Positions 32,577-40,900 of a DNA stretch of 64,000 nt are shown piece by piece. The stretch covers positions 310,001 through 374,000 of the forward strand of contig NZ_JANARS010000003.1 in NCBI RefSeq assembly GCF_024199985.1. The letters run 5' to 3'. Positions within the stretch are counted from its first letter, which is position 1. Every line of letters starts with the position of its first letter. Below the pieces are notes generated by a model. The model was not told where the DNA came from, searched no databases, and saw only the letters and a list, made by a program, of their open reading frames with translations. The position numbers were made by a program, and so were the translations under genes. The DNA comes from Nocardioides pinisoli (lineage in GTDB: Bacteria; Actinomycetota; Actinomycetes; Propionibacteriales; Nocardioidaceae).

Positions 32577-34027
32577 CGTCGCTCTGGCTCGACCGGGCCA
32601 CGCCGGTCGCCGACGACCCCCTGCCCGGGTCGGGCGAGGCGCTGGACGCCCTCGTCGTGGGCGCCGGGCTGACCGGCCTGACGACCAGCCTCCTGCTCGC
32701 CCGCGCCGGTCTGCGCGTCGCGTGCGTGGAGGCGCGCCACGTCGGCGCGGTCACCACCGGCCGGACGACCGGCAAGGTCTCGCTGCTCCAGGGCACCCAC
32801 CTGTCCCGGATCCGGCGTCACCAGTCCGCGGACGTCGCGGCGGCCTACGTCGACGCCAACCGCGAGGGCATGGAGTGGCTGCTGCGCTTCTGCGACGACC
32901 ACGGCGTGCCCTTCCAGCGGCGCACCGCGGTGACCTACGCCGCCGACGAGCAGGAGCGCTCGTCGGTCGAGCAGGAGCACGAGGCCGCGTCGTCCCTCGG
33001 CCTGCCGGTCGCGTGGCGCGACACCCTCGACGTGCCGTTCCCGCACGTGGCGGCCACGACGCTCGCCGACCAGGCGCAGCTCGACGCCATGGACGTCCTC
33101 GGGGCGCTCGCCGAGCAGCTGCGCGTCCACGGCGGCACGCTGCACCAGGGACACCGCGTGCGGTCGGTCTCCAAGGGCGGCCGGCCGACCGTCCGCCTCG
33201 AGGGCGGGGAGACCCTGACCGCCGAGCACCTGGTGCTCGCCACCGGGACCCCGATCCTCGATCGCGGCTTGCACTTCGCGCGGCTCGAGCCGCAGCGCTC
33301 CTACGTGCTCGCCCTCGACGGCGCCGGCCCGATGGAGGGGATGTACCTCTCGGCCGGCTCCGACGCCCGGTCGGTGCGTGACGCCCCGGGCGGCACGCTC
33401 GTCGTGGGTGGCGCGGGGCACGTCGTGGGGCGTACGGACTCCCACCTCGCCCACCTCGAGACCCTGCGCGCGTGGGCGGCGAAGTGGTACCCGGCCACCA
33501 CCGAGACCCACCACTGGTCGGCCCAGGACTACAGCAGCCCCGACGGGGTGCCCTACGTCGGCCCGCTGCGGCGGGGAGGCGACCGGATCCACGTCGCCAC
33601 CGGCTACGAGAAGTGGGGCATGACCAACGCGGTGGTCGCCGCGCGCGCGATCTCCTCCGACATCCTCGGCGACATGCCGCCCTGGGCGCAGGCGCTCAGC
33701 GGCCGGACCCCCACGGCGTCCAACGCTGCCGAGGTGGCCCGGATCAACCTCGGCGTCGGCGCGGCCGTCGTCACCGGCGCCGTGCGGACGGCGCGCGAGC
33801 GCCTCCCCGGGACGACCGGCCCGGCCCAGGCCGCCGCGTGCGGCGTCGTCGGCGTCTGCACCCACCTCGGCGGGCTGCTCAAGTGGAACGACGCCGAGGA
33901 GACGTGGGACTGCCCGCTGCACGGCTCGCGGTTCTCCCCGGACGGGGCCGTGCTCGAGGGTCCGGCGACCCGGCCGCTGCTGAAGCGCTCGGGCACCGCC
34001 GCGAAGGCCGGAGACCAGGTGGAGTGA
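32573..34027 (+). CDS. FAD-dependent oxidoreductase with C-terminal Rieske domain
   Basis: A 484-residue fusion. Residues 25-390 are a DAO-type FAD domain (ALVVGAGLTGLTTSLLLARA; TTGRTTGKVSLLQG; GYEKWGMTNAVVAARAI). Residues 405-470 are a Rieske [2Fe-2S] domain with ligands Cys429-His431 and Cys447-His450 (VCTHLGG; DCPLHGSRF). The architecture is known from actinobacterial and bacillar putative oxidoreductases of undefined substrate. It is cytoplasmic, with no signal peptide. It is coupled to the 41-residue gene upstream and to the lipoprotein gene downstream. Confidence 0.87.
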   Translation: MTSLWLDRATPVADDPLPGSGEALDALVVGAGLTGLTTSLLLARAGLRVACVEARHVGAVTTGRTTGKVSLLQGTHLSRIRRHQSADVAAAYVDANREGMEWLLRFCDDHGVPFQRRTAVTYAADEQERSSVEQEHEAASSLGLPVAWRDTLDVPFPHVAATTLADQAQLDAMDVLGALAEQLRVHGGTLHQGHRVRSVSKGGRPTVRLEGGETLTAEHLVLATGTPILDRGLHFARLEPQRSYVLALDGAGPMEGMYLSAGSDARSVRDAPGGTLVVGGAGHVVGRTDSHLAHLETLRAWAAKWYPATTETHHWSAQDYSSPDGVPYVGPLRRGGDRIHVATGYEKWGMTNAVVAARAISSDILGDMPPWAQALSGRTPTASNAAEVARINLGVGAAVVTGAVRTARERLPGTTGPAQAAACGVVGVCTHLGGLLKWNDAEETWDCPLHGSRFSPDGAVLEGPATRPLLKRSGTAAKAGDQVE

Positions 34028-34524
34028 TGTCGCAGCTGCGCCGCGTGCTGCTGCTCGTCGCAGCTGCCGTCCTCCTCACCGGGTGCGGGTCGGTGGTCCC
34101 CGACGACTTCCCGGCCGACCCCGACGGCACCCTCGACCGGGTGCGCAGCGGCGGCGTCCTCCGGGTCGGGGCCTCACCCCGGCCCGGATGGGTCGACGTG
34201 GCCGGCGAGTCGCCGGCCGGCCGCGAACCCCGCCTGGTGACCGGCTTCGCCGACCACCTCGCGGTCGACGTCGAGTGGACCGTCGCCGGGGAGGAGGAGC
34301 TCGTCCGGTTGCTCGAGGACGGCGAGATCGACCTCGCCGTGGGCGGCTTCACCGACACCAACGCGTGGGTCGACGAGGTCGGCCTGACCCGGCCCTACAC
34401 CGAGGTCGAGGCCGCCGGGACGACCGGGGCGCACGTGATGATGGTGCCGATGGGCGAGAACGCCCTCATGTCGGAGCTCGAGCGCTGGCTCGACACGCAG
34501 CCCAGCGCCGGCGGTCGCCCATGA
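34027..34524 (+). CDS. short solute-binding-like lipoprotein
   Basis: A 165-residue lipoprotein: signal peptide with lipobox LLTGC, then a domain resembling the first lobe of amino-acid-type periplasmic binding proteins (DRVRSGGVLRVGASPRPGW; LVRLLEDGEIDLAVGGFTD). Complete members have about 250 residues and two lobes, so this is roughly half. The gene is not frameshifted, as its ends overlap its neighbours by 1 and 4 bp. It may act as an extracytoplasmic sensor or partner of the CDF transporter rather than as a transport receptor. Confidence 0.72.
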   Translation: MSQLRRVLLLVAAAVLLTGCGSVVPDDFPADPDGTLDRVRSGGVLRVGASPRPGWVDVAGESPAGREPRLVTGFADHLAVDVEWTVAGEEELVRLLEDGEIDLAVGGFTDTNAWVDEVGLTRPYTEVEAAGTTGAHVMMVPMGENALMSELERWLDTQPSAGGRP

Positions 34525-35555
34525 GCCGCGTCGACGCGACCCGCGGACCCGAGGGGTCCGAAGGGGCCGAGGGGTCCGGCGAGTCCGGCTACCGGTTCGG
34601 GCACACCGAGCTGCCTCCGGCGCAGGCTGACGCGCTGCGCCGCGCCAAGCGGCTGGAGGTGGTCACCTTCCTCTACATGCTCACCTGCGTCACGGTGGTC
34701 TTCGCGACGGCCGGCAGCTCGCAGGCGATGAAGACGGCGTGGGTGGAGGACTCGCTGGCGCTCGTGCCGCCGTTGGCCTTCCTCGTCGCCGTCCGGCTCG
34801 GTCGTCGGCGCCCCACCGCCGACCACCCCTACGGCTTCCACCGGGCCACCGGCGTCGGCCACCTGACGGCGGCCATCGCACTCCTGAGCGTCGGACTGCT
34901 GCTGGCCGTGGACTCCGCCATGGGCCTGGTGCGCGGCGAGCACCCGCCGATCGGCACGGTCCGCCTGCTCGGCCACACCGTCTGGGCCGGCTGGCTGATG
35001 GTGGCCGCGATGGTCTACACCGGCATCGGCCCGTTCGTCCTGGGCCGGATGAAGCTCCCGCTCGCCGAGCAGCTGCACGACAAGGTCCTCTACGCCGACG
35101 CCGACATGCAGAAGGCCGACTGGATGACCGCCGCCGGCACCATCGCCGGCGTGCTCGGCATCGGCATCGGCCTCTGGTGGGCCGACTCCGGCGCGGCGTT
35201 GCTCATCTCGTTGTCGATCGTCCGCGACGGCTGGACCAACCTGCACTACGCGACCACGGCGCTGATGGACGAGCGCGCGCGCACCTTCGACGACGAGCGC
35301 CCGCACCCGCTCACCCGCCAGGTCGACCAGGCGCTGGCCAACCTGTCCTGGGTCGACGACAGCCGCAGCCGGGTGCGGGACCAGGGCCACGTCTTCCACG
35401 TCGAGTCGTTCGTGCGTCCGCTGTCCGGCCGGACCCCGACGCTCGACCAGCTCGAGGCGGCGGCCGACGTGCTCCGCGAGCTCGACTGGAAGGTGCACGA
35501 CGTGGCCGTCGTACCGGTGCGCGACCTGCCCGAGACGATCCCCGACCCGGGCTAG
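34521..35555 (+). CDS. cation diffusion facilitator family transporter
   Basis: A 344-residue CDF-like membrane protein with about six membrane segments. AVRLGRRRPTADHPYGFHR contains the HPYG-type motif between segments 2 and 3, and a YADADMQKADWMTAAGTIAG segment carries the acidic residues usual for segment 5; the final 90 residues form a cytoplasmic domain with a His (GHVFHVESFV). CDF proteins export Zn, Co, Ni, Fe or Mn by proton exchange. As the last gene of an operon behind a CsoR-type dyad, metal efflux is a reasonable inference; the metal is unknown. Confidence 0.8.
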   Translation: MSRVDATRGPEGSEGAEGSGESGYRFGHTELPPAQADALRRAKRLEVVTFLYMLTCVTVVFATAGSSQAMKTAWVEDSLALVPPLAFLVAVRLGRRRPTADHPYGFHRATGVGHLTAAIALLSVGLLLAVDSAMGLVRGEHPPIGTVRLLGHTVWAGWLMVAAMVYTGIGPFVLGRMKLPLAEQLHDKVLYADADMQKADWMTAAGTIAGVLGIGIGLWWADSGAALLISLSIVRDGWTNLHYATTALMDERARTFDDERPHPLTRQVDQALANLSWVDDSRSRVRDQGHVFHVESFVRPLSGRTPTLDQLEAAADVLRELDWKVHDVAVVPVRDLPETIPDPG

Positions 35556-36019
35556 CGGTTCGCGCAGACCAGGTCGGCGGACAGCGCCGCCTCGGCCGAC
35601 AGCTCGGCGTCGGGGCCGCACACCAGCTCGAGCGGGTCGGCCGCCCGCTCGACGGTGGCCACGGCCTCGTCGAACGCCGGGACCACGTCGCCGCACGCGT
35701 GCTCGAGGCCGATGCGGGTCAGCGCGGAGGTGGACAGGTCGCCGCTGAGTGCCAGCTCGACGGCCCAGTCGCCGGCGTCGGTGCGGACGCAGTCGGCGGC
35801 CGCAGCCTGCTGCAGGGCGGCGAAGTCGAAGGTGTCCGTCCCGAGCTCCGCCTCCAGCGCCGCCTGCCAGTCCGCGAGGACCTCGGCGTGGGCCGCCTCG
35901 GCCTCGGCGCGCGCGGTGGTGCCAGTCGCGTCGGCCTCTCCGCCGCACGCGGAGAGCGAGGGGACGAGCAGCACGGCGAGAAGGGCGAGGACGGCGGGGC
36001 GGAGGCTGGGAGCGCGCAT
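35552..36019 (-). CDS. putative lipoprotein
   Basis: A 155-residue protein with a signal peptide and lipobox (VPSLSACGG). The mature part is Ala/Asp/Glu-rich and helical with three further Cys (ADCVRTD, HACGDVV, LVCGPDA/LVCANR region) that may form disulfides. I do not recognise the family. Its stop codon and that of the convergent CDF gene share the palindrome CTAG. A TAGCCT box lies 7 nt before ATG 36019. Confidence 0.68.
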   Translation of the reverse strand: MRAPSLRPAVLALLAVLLVPSLSACGGEADATGTTARAEAEAAHAEVLADWQAALEAELGTDTFDFAALQQAAAADCVRTDAGDWAVELALSGDLSTSALTRIGLEHACGDVVPAFDEAVATVERAADPLELVCGPDAELSAEAALSADLVCANR

Positions 36020-36026
36020 GACGGGC

Positions 36027-36032
36027 AGGCTA
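36027..36032 (-). promoter_or_regulatory. -10 box (TAGCCT) of the lipoprotein gene
   Basis: On the minus strand TAGCCT ends 7 nt before ATG 36019; no ribosome site is seen, so a leaderless transcript is inferred. Confidence 0.45.
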
Positions 36033-36070
36033 GGAGTCGCGAGCGAGACCCGTCCGGCGTTTGTTACCGA

Positions 36071-36670
36071 TCAGTACGTGACGCTCGACTCACTGCGCTG
36101 CCGGGTGGTCAGCAGGCGCGCGGCGAGGAACCCGCCGACGGCGCCGAAGAGGTGCCCCTGCCACGAGACGCCCGGCTGGCCGGGCAGGACGCCGAGCAGC
36201 GCGCTGCTGTAGAGCAGGAAGACGGCGACCCCGATCAGGATCTCGGCGGTGCGGCGGTTGAGGAAGCCGCGCACGATGAGGTAGACGATCCAGCCGAAGA
36301 TCAGCACCGAGGCACCGGCGTGGGTGCTGCCCGGCTGGGCGAAGAGCCACACCCCGAGACCGCCCACGACCCAGATGATCGCCGTCGCGGCGAGGCCACG
36401 CGCGACGCCGGTGGCCAGGGTGAGGAAGCCCAGCACGAGGACCGGCACGGTGTTGCTCACCAGGTGGTCGAAGCCGAAGTGCAGCGTCGGGGCCAGCGCC
36501 ACGCCGACCAGCCCGTCCTCGCTGCGGGGCTGGACGCCGTACGCGTCGAGCGGGTTGCCCGTCGCGGCGTCGAAGATCTCGAGCACCCACAGCAGCACGA
36601 CGAACCCACCCGTGACGAGCGCGGCGCCCTTCCACGCGGGCTCGCGAGCCGTGGTCTGCATGCCCTTCAT
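36071..36670 (-). CDS. rhomboid family intramembrane serine protease
   Basis: A 199-residue six-helix membrane protein. The catalytic serine is Ser121 in HAGASVLIFG (family GxSx) and the catalytic histidine His173 in SWQGHLFGAVGG. The oxyanion region HFGFDHLVSN (His69, Asn73) in the second helix is also present, so an active protease is likely. It would cleave membrane-spanning substrates. ATG 36670 was chosen; ATG 36661 is an alternative three codons later. It is followed by the lipoprotein gene on the same strand, 51 bp away. Confidence 0.85.
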   Translation of the reverse strand: MKGMQTTAREPAWKGAALVTGGFVVLLWVLEIFDAATGNPLDAYGVQPRSEDGLVGVALAPTLHFGFDHLVSNTVPVLVLGFLTLATGVARGLAATAIIWVVGGLGVWLFAQPGSTHAGASVLIFGWIVYLIVRGFLNRRTAEILIGVAVFLLYSSALLGVLPGQPGVSWQGHLFGAVGGFLAARLLTTRQRSESSVTY

Positions 36671-36734
36671 CGTGACACCCGACGCGAAACGGGCCGTGCT
36701 CCGTCGGCCGCCCTCAGTCCTCGTCGGGCCCCGG

Positions 36735-37214
36735 TCAGGACCTGCGCGCGGCCACCTCGGGAGGGAAGCCGCCGGTCGACACCGTGCCCCAGCGGGTCGG
36801 AGTGATCCGCAGCAGCGACTTGCCCTGGTCGACCATCGCCTGCCGGTACTCCTCCCAGTCGGAGTGCTCGCCGGCGATGTTGCGGAAGTACTCCACGAAC
36901 CCGTCGAGGGCCTCCTCCCCGTCGCTGGCGTCGAGCACCTCGCACGTGCCGTCGACCTGCACCCAGGCGTCGTCCCAGTCGTCGGAGAGGACGACGACGG
37001 AGACGCCGGGCCGCCGCCGCGCGTTCCGCGTCTTGGCGCGCTGCGGGTAGGTGGCCACGACGATGCGGCCGCTGTCGTCGACTCCCCCGGCGACCGGAGA
37101 CGCTTGCGGGCTGCCGTCCGCGCGCTCGGTGATGAGCAGCATGCGGTGCCGCGGGCGTACGAACTCCAGCAGCTCGTCGAGCCCGACCTCGGTGTTCGTC
37201 GCGATGTTCGCCAT
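36735..37214 (-). CDS. PPOX-fold flavin/F420-binding protein
   Basis: A 159-residue split-barrel protein of the pyridoxamine 5'-phosphate oxidase superfamily (RPRHRMLLITERADGSPQ; VVATYPQRAKTRNARRRPGV), a form common among actinobacterial PPOX-class F420-dependent enzymes. The window also carries fgd, so F420H2 use is plausible, but FMN or heme binding cannot be excluded. ATG 37214 is supported by TAGCCT exactly 7 nt upstream. It probably forms a single-gene transcript. Confidence 0.78.
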   Translation of the reverse strand: MANIATNTEVGLDELLEFVRPRHRMLLITERADGSPQASPVAGGVDDSGRIVVATYPQRAKTRNARRRPGVSVVVLSDDWDDAWVQVDGTCEVLDASDGEEALDGFVEYFRNIAGEHSDWEEYRQAMVDQGKSLLRITPTRWGTVSTGGFPPEVAARRS

Positions 37215-37221
37215 GGGGTCG

Positions 37222-37227
37222 AGGCTA
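37222..37227 (-). promoter_or_regulatory. -10 box (TAGCCT) of the PPOX gene
   Basis: The box and 7-nt spacing are identical to those before the lipoprotein gene at 36019. A leaderless start at ATG 37214 is inferred. Confidence 0.45.
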
Positions 37228-37265
37228 GCGAGGGCGCCGGCGGCGAGGGCTGTGGCACACCAAGA

Positions 37266-37330
37266 AGGCAGTTCACGACCGGCGGGGCCCGGCCGAGCGT
37301 GGCTTCCGCCTCCGGCACCGCGAACTGCCT
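37266..37330. repeat. intergenic inverted repeat (AGGCAGTTC...GAACTGCCT)
   Basis: Perfect 9-bp arms with a 47-nt GC-rich interior, between the amidohydrolase stop (37364) and the PPOX promoter. It may terminate the amidohydrolase transcript. Confidence 0.5.
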
Positions 37331-37363
37331 GCCGAGGCGCCGGGCGGCGCGGCCAGCGCGGGC

Positions 37364-38974
37364 TCAGCCGCCGACGACCGGCTCTCCCCCGACCCACACG
37401 CGCTCGACCGTCGCCGCCCCGACCTCCTCAGGGGCGTCGAAGGGGTCCCGGTCGAGCAGCACGAGGTCCGCGACCGCGCCGGGGGCGACCATCCCGGCGT
37501 CGTCGCGGTGGCACACCCACGCCGACCCGGAGGTGTACGCCGCGAACGCGACCTCGAGCGACAGGGACTGGCCGGGGAGGAACGGCTCGCTCCCGGCCCG
37601 CCCGGGCTCCCCGTGGGCCATCCGGTGCACGGCGACGTGGACGGCCTCGAGGGGGTTGGGGGTGCTGACGGGCCAGTCGCTGCCGGCGACGAGCCGCGCG
37701 CCGGCGCGGTGGAGGTCGCCGAAGGGATACTGCCGCGCCGCCCGCTCCTCGCCGAGGAACGGGATGGTCAGCTCGACCATCTGGTCGTCGAGGCACGCCC
37801 ACAGCGCCTGGATGTTGGCCGCCACCTGCAGCTCGGCGAAGCGAGGCACGTCGTCGGGGTGGACCAGCTGGAGGTGGGCGATGTGGTGCCGGTGCAGCGG
37901 CTGGGTGCCCTCCATCGCGTCGAGCGCCTCCCGCACGCCCCGGTCGCCCAGCCCGTGGACGTGCACCTGGAAGCCCTCCGCGTCGAGGGCCGCCACGATG
38001 CTGCGGAGCGCGACCGGGTCGACGAACGAGAGCCCCGTGTTGGTCGTCGCGTGGCCGCACCGGTCGAGGTAGGGCTCGACGAGCGCCGCGGTCCCGTTCT
38101 CGGCGACGCCGTCCTGCATGATCTTGACCGAGGTCGCGGCGAAGCGCCCGTGCGAGTACGCCGCCCGCTTCTGCACCAGCTCGGCCACCTGCTCCAGGCC
38201 GCGCTCGCGCTCCCACCACAGCGCCCCGACCACCGTGGCGACGAGGTCGCCCGACCGGGCCGCGCGCAGGTAGGTCGGCCCGGTGTCCTGCATCCCGGCG
38301 TAGGCGCCGACGATCGCGTCCTGCCAGCCGGTGATGCCCAGCGACAGGAGGTGGCGCTGCCCCTCGAGCAGGCCGGCGTGCAAGGCGTCGGCGTCCGGCA
38401 CCGGCAGCACCGACAGCACCAGGTCCATCGCGCCCTCGTGGAGCACGCCGGTCGGGTCGCCGGCGTCGTCGCGCTCGACGCGCCCGTCGGCCGGGTCGGG
38501 GGTGTCGCGCGTGATGCCGGCGACCTCGAGCGCGCGGCTGTTGACCCACATGCCGTGGTGGTCGCGGTTGACCAGCGCGGCCGGGCGGTCGCCGACGACG
38601 GTGTCGAGCTCGGCCGCGGTCGGGAGGCCGCCGGGGAAGGCGGCCATCGCCCACCCGCCGCCCTGCACCCAGTCGAGGGCGGGGTGGGCGGCGGCGTAGG
38701 ACGCCACGTGCGCGCGGTAGGCCGCGCGGTCGACCGGCAGCTCGCTGAGGTCGCAGGTCATCCGCTCGAGCCCGCCCTGCACGGGGTGCACGTGCGCGTC
38801 GGTGAAGCCCGGCAGGAGCAGCGCCCCGCCGCAGTCGACCACCTCCGCGCCGGCCGTACGACGATCTCCGCCGACCGCGGCGACCCTGCCGTCGCGCACC
38901 AGCACGTCGCCGACGTCGCCGAGGTGGCGGAAGCCGTCGAAGACCCGGGCGTTGGTCAGGACCGTCTCGCGCAT
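37364..38974 (-). CDS. amidohydrolase family protein (YtcJ-like)
   Basis: A 536-residue metal-dependent hydrolase. The metal site begins with LPGFTDAHVHPVQGG, followed by NRDHHGMWVNSRAL, the Lys/His segment SVKIMQDGVAENGT, the VHVHGLGDRGVREALDA helix and the Asp of LVAGSDWPVSTPNP. These are the landmarks of the YtcJ/exoenzyme-regulatory amidohydrolase group, which hydrolyses N-acyl or formamide-like bonds. The substrate is unknown. ATG 38974 has CACGAT 6 nt upstream. The EamA transporter gene lies 15 bp upstream on the same strand, so the pair is probably co-transcribed. Confidence 0.84.
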   Translation of the reverse strand: MRETVLTNARVFDGFRHLGDVGDVLVRDGRVAAVGGDRRTAGAEVVDCGGALLLPGFTDAHVHPVQGGLERMTCDLSELPVDRAAYRAHVASYAAAHPALDWVQGGGWAMAAFPGGLPTAAELDTVVGDRPAALVNRDHHGMWVNSRALEVAGITRDTPDPADGRVERDDAGDPTGVLHEGAMDLVLSVLPVPDADALHAGLLEGQRHLLSLGITGWQDAIVGAYAGMQDTGPTYLRAARSGDLVATVVGALWWERERGLEQVAELVQKRAAYSHGRFAATSVKIMQDGVAENGTAALVEPYLDRCGHATTNTGLSFVDPVALRSIVAALDAEGFQVHVHGLGDRGVREALDAMEGTQPLHRHHIAHLQLVHPDDVPRFAELQVAANIQALWACLDDQMVELTIPFLGEERAARQYPFGDLHRAGARLVAGSDWPVSTPNPLEAVHVAVHRMAHGEPGRAGSEPFLPGQSLSLEVAFAAYTSGSAWVCHRDDAGMVAPGAVADLVLLDRDPFDAPEEVGAATVERVWVGGEPVVGG

Positions 38975-38989
38975 GGCCCCATCGTGGCG

Positions 38990-39892
38990 TCAGCGCCCGG
39001 CTGCGGCCACTGCCGGCCGGTCGCTCGGCGCGGGCGGCACCCGGGCCGGGCGCAGTGCGACGAGCACCCCGGCGAGCAGGAGCGCACCACCGCCGAGCTC
39101 GGCGAGGTTGGGCCGCTGGCCCAGCAGCAGCCACGCCGAGGCCATCGCCACCACGGGCGCGAGCAGCACCCACGGCACCACCGCGCTCGAGGGCCACCGC
39201 GCCAGCAGGCTGTTGAAGATGCCGTAGCCGACCAGCGAGGCCAGGCCCGCGGTGTAGAGGGTGGACACCACCGCGGTCCACGAGAGGTCACCCAGCGCCC
39301 CGGCGACCGCGGCCGGGCCGTCGACCACGAGCGACAGCGCCAGCAGCGGGATCGGCACCACCAGCGCCGACCACACGGTCAACGACAGCCCACCCGGCAC
39401 CCGTGCGGCCCGCGCCACGACGTTTCCGACCGCCCACGACAGGGCGGCCAGGAGGCAGAGCAGCAGCGCCGCGAGCGGCACGTGACCGCCGCGCCCGGCT
39501 CCCACGACGACCAGGCCGGCGACGCCCACCGCGAGGCCGATGACCTGCGTGCGCGTCGGCACCTCCCGCAGCACGCCGGCGGCGATCAGCACGGTGAAGA
39601 CGACCTGCGCCTGCAGCACGAGGGCTGCGAGGCCCGGCGGCATCCCGGCAGCCATCGAGACGTAGAGGAAGCCGAACTGGCCCAGGGACATGAACGCCCC
39701 GACCGCGATGATGCTGCGCCACGGGGCGTCCGGCCGCGGCACGAGGAAGACGGCGGGGACGACCACGGCGGTGAAGCGCAGCGCGACGAAAAGCAGGGGC
39801 GGCACGTCGGCCATGCCCCACTCGATGACGACGAAGTTGACGCCCCAGATCGCCGCGACGAGGGCTGCCAGGACGGAGTCTCGGACGTTCAC
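38990..39892 (-). CDS. EamA/DMT family transporter
   Basis: A 300-residue ten-segment membrane protein made of two EamA repeats (AALVAAIWGVNFVVIEWGM at the start of repeat 1; AALLLCLLAALSWAVGNVVA at the start of repeat 2). Drug/metabolite transporters of this type export amino acids or other metabolites. The GTG start 39892 is 72 bp from the divergent LysR gene, the classical arrangement of a LysR regulator and its exporter target. Confidence 0.85.
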   Translation of the reverse strand: MNVRDSVLAALVAAIWGVNFVVIEWGMADVPPLLFVALRFTAVVVPAVFLVPRPDAPWRSIIAVGAFMSLGQFGFLYVSMAAGMPPGLAALVLQAQVVFTVLIAAGVLREVPTRTQVIGLAVGVAGLVVVGAGRGGHVPLAALLLCLLAALSWAVGNVVARAARVPGGLSLTVWSALVVPIPLLALSLVVDGPAAVAGALGDLSWTAVVSTLYTAGLASLVGYGIFNSLLARWPSSAVVPWVLLAPVVAMASAWLLLGQRPNLAELGGGALLLAGVLVALRPARVPPAPSDRPAVAAAGR

Positions 39893-39952
39893 CCGAGAAG
39901 TCTGGGGCCGGCCACCATGAAGCACCAGCAACGCTTTGTGCGCTTCTCGATG

Positions 39953-39958
39953 TAGCGT
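39953..39958 (+). promoter_or_regulatory. -10 box (TAGCGT) of the LysR gene
   Basis: TAGCGT lies 6 nt before ATG 39965. The 72-bp divergent gap also holds GAAGCAC...GTGCGCTTC, an imperfect dyad that may be the LysR operator. Confidence 0.4.
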
Positions 39959-39964
39959 CGCTTC

Positions 39965-40873
39965 ATGATCGACATGAGCGCACTCAGCAGCCTGCGGGCC
40001 GTCGACCTGCACGGGAGCGTGGTGGGAGCCGCCGACGCCCTCGGCTTCACCCCCAGCGCGGTCTCGCAGCAGGTCAAGCGGCTCGAGCGCCAGACGGGTG
40101 TCGACCTGCTGGAGCGAGTGGGCCGCGGCGTCGTGCTGACCGACCACGGTCGCCGGCTCGTCGACGACGGGGCGCACCTCCTCACCGCGCTGGAGGAGCT
40201 GGAGTCGGGCCTCCGCCGCGACACCGGGCGCGTCGCCGGACGGCTGCGCGTGGCGGCCTTCTCGACGGCGATGCGCGGGTTGGTCGCCCCCGTGGTGCGC
40301 GACCTCCACGACCGTCACCCCGACCTCACCCTCGCGCTCACCGAGCACGAGCCGTGGGACGCCGTCGACCTCGTGGCCTCCGGCCAGCACGACCTCGGGG
40401 TCGTGCACAGCTGGGGCGACGTGCCGCTCGACATCCCGGCGCACGTCGTCGCGGTGACGGTGGCGCGCGACGTCGCCGACGTGATCGTGCCCCGCGGCCA
40501 CCAACTCGCGGGCCGGACGCGGGTCTCGCCGCGCGACCTGGTCGACGAGGACTGGGTGGCCACCCCGAAGGGCACCATCTGCCGCGAGTGGCTGACCCGG
40601 ATGTACGACGGCACCGGGCGCACACCGCGCATCGCGCACGTCGCCCTGGAGTTCGACTCCCACCTCGCGCTCGTCGCCGCGGGCCTCGGCATCGCACTGG
40701 TCCCCCGCCTCGGCCGCCGGCCGCTGTCGGACGAGGTGGTCGCGGTCGCCGCGCACCGGCCCGTCCCGACCCGGCAGATCACCGTGGTGCACCGCAGCTC
40801 GATGAGGGACTCGCCGGCGGTGGTCGCCGTCGTCGACGCCATGCGCGCCCGCGGCCGCGCTCTCGCCGGCTGA
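39965..40873 (+). CDS. LysR family transcriptional regulator
   Basis: A 302-residue LysR protein. The N-terminal winged HTH (LSSLRAVDLHGSVVGAADAL; FTPSAVSQQVKRLERQTGV) is followed by a linker helix and a substrate-binding domain from about residue 92 (GRLRVAAFSTAMRGLVAPVV). It is divergent from the EamA exporter and likely activates it in response to an exported metabolite. ATG 39965 has a -10 box at 6 nt; an alternative ATG three codons later (MSALSS) is less likely. Its stop lies within a hairpin shared with the deaminase gene. Confidence 0.86.
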   Translation: MIDMSALSSLRAVDLHGSVVGAADALGFTPSAVSQQVKRLERQTGVDLLERVGRGVVLTDHGRRLVDDGAHLLTALEELESGLRRDTGRVAGRLRVAAFSTAMRGLVAPVVRDLHDRHPDLTLALTEHEPWDAVDLVASGQHDLGVVHSWGDVPLDIPAHVVAVTVARDVADVIVPRGHQLAGRTRVSPRDLVDEDWVATPKGTICREWLTRMYDGTGRTPRIAHVALEFDSHLALVAAGLGIALVPRLGRRPLSDEVVAVAAHRPVPTRQITVVHRSSMRDSPAVVAVVDAMRARGRALAG

Positions 40874-40900
40874 GGGAGTAGCGGCGCGGGGCCCTCAGCC
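40868..40900. terminator. bidirectional terminator spanning two stop codons
   Basis: Perfect 9-bp arms GGCTGAGGG / CCCTCAGCC; each arm contains one of the two convergent stop codons. The loop is 15 nt. Confidence 0.6.
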
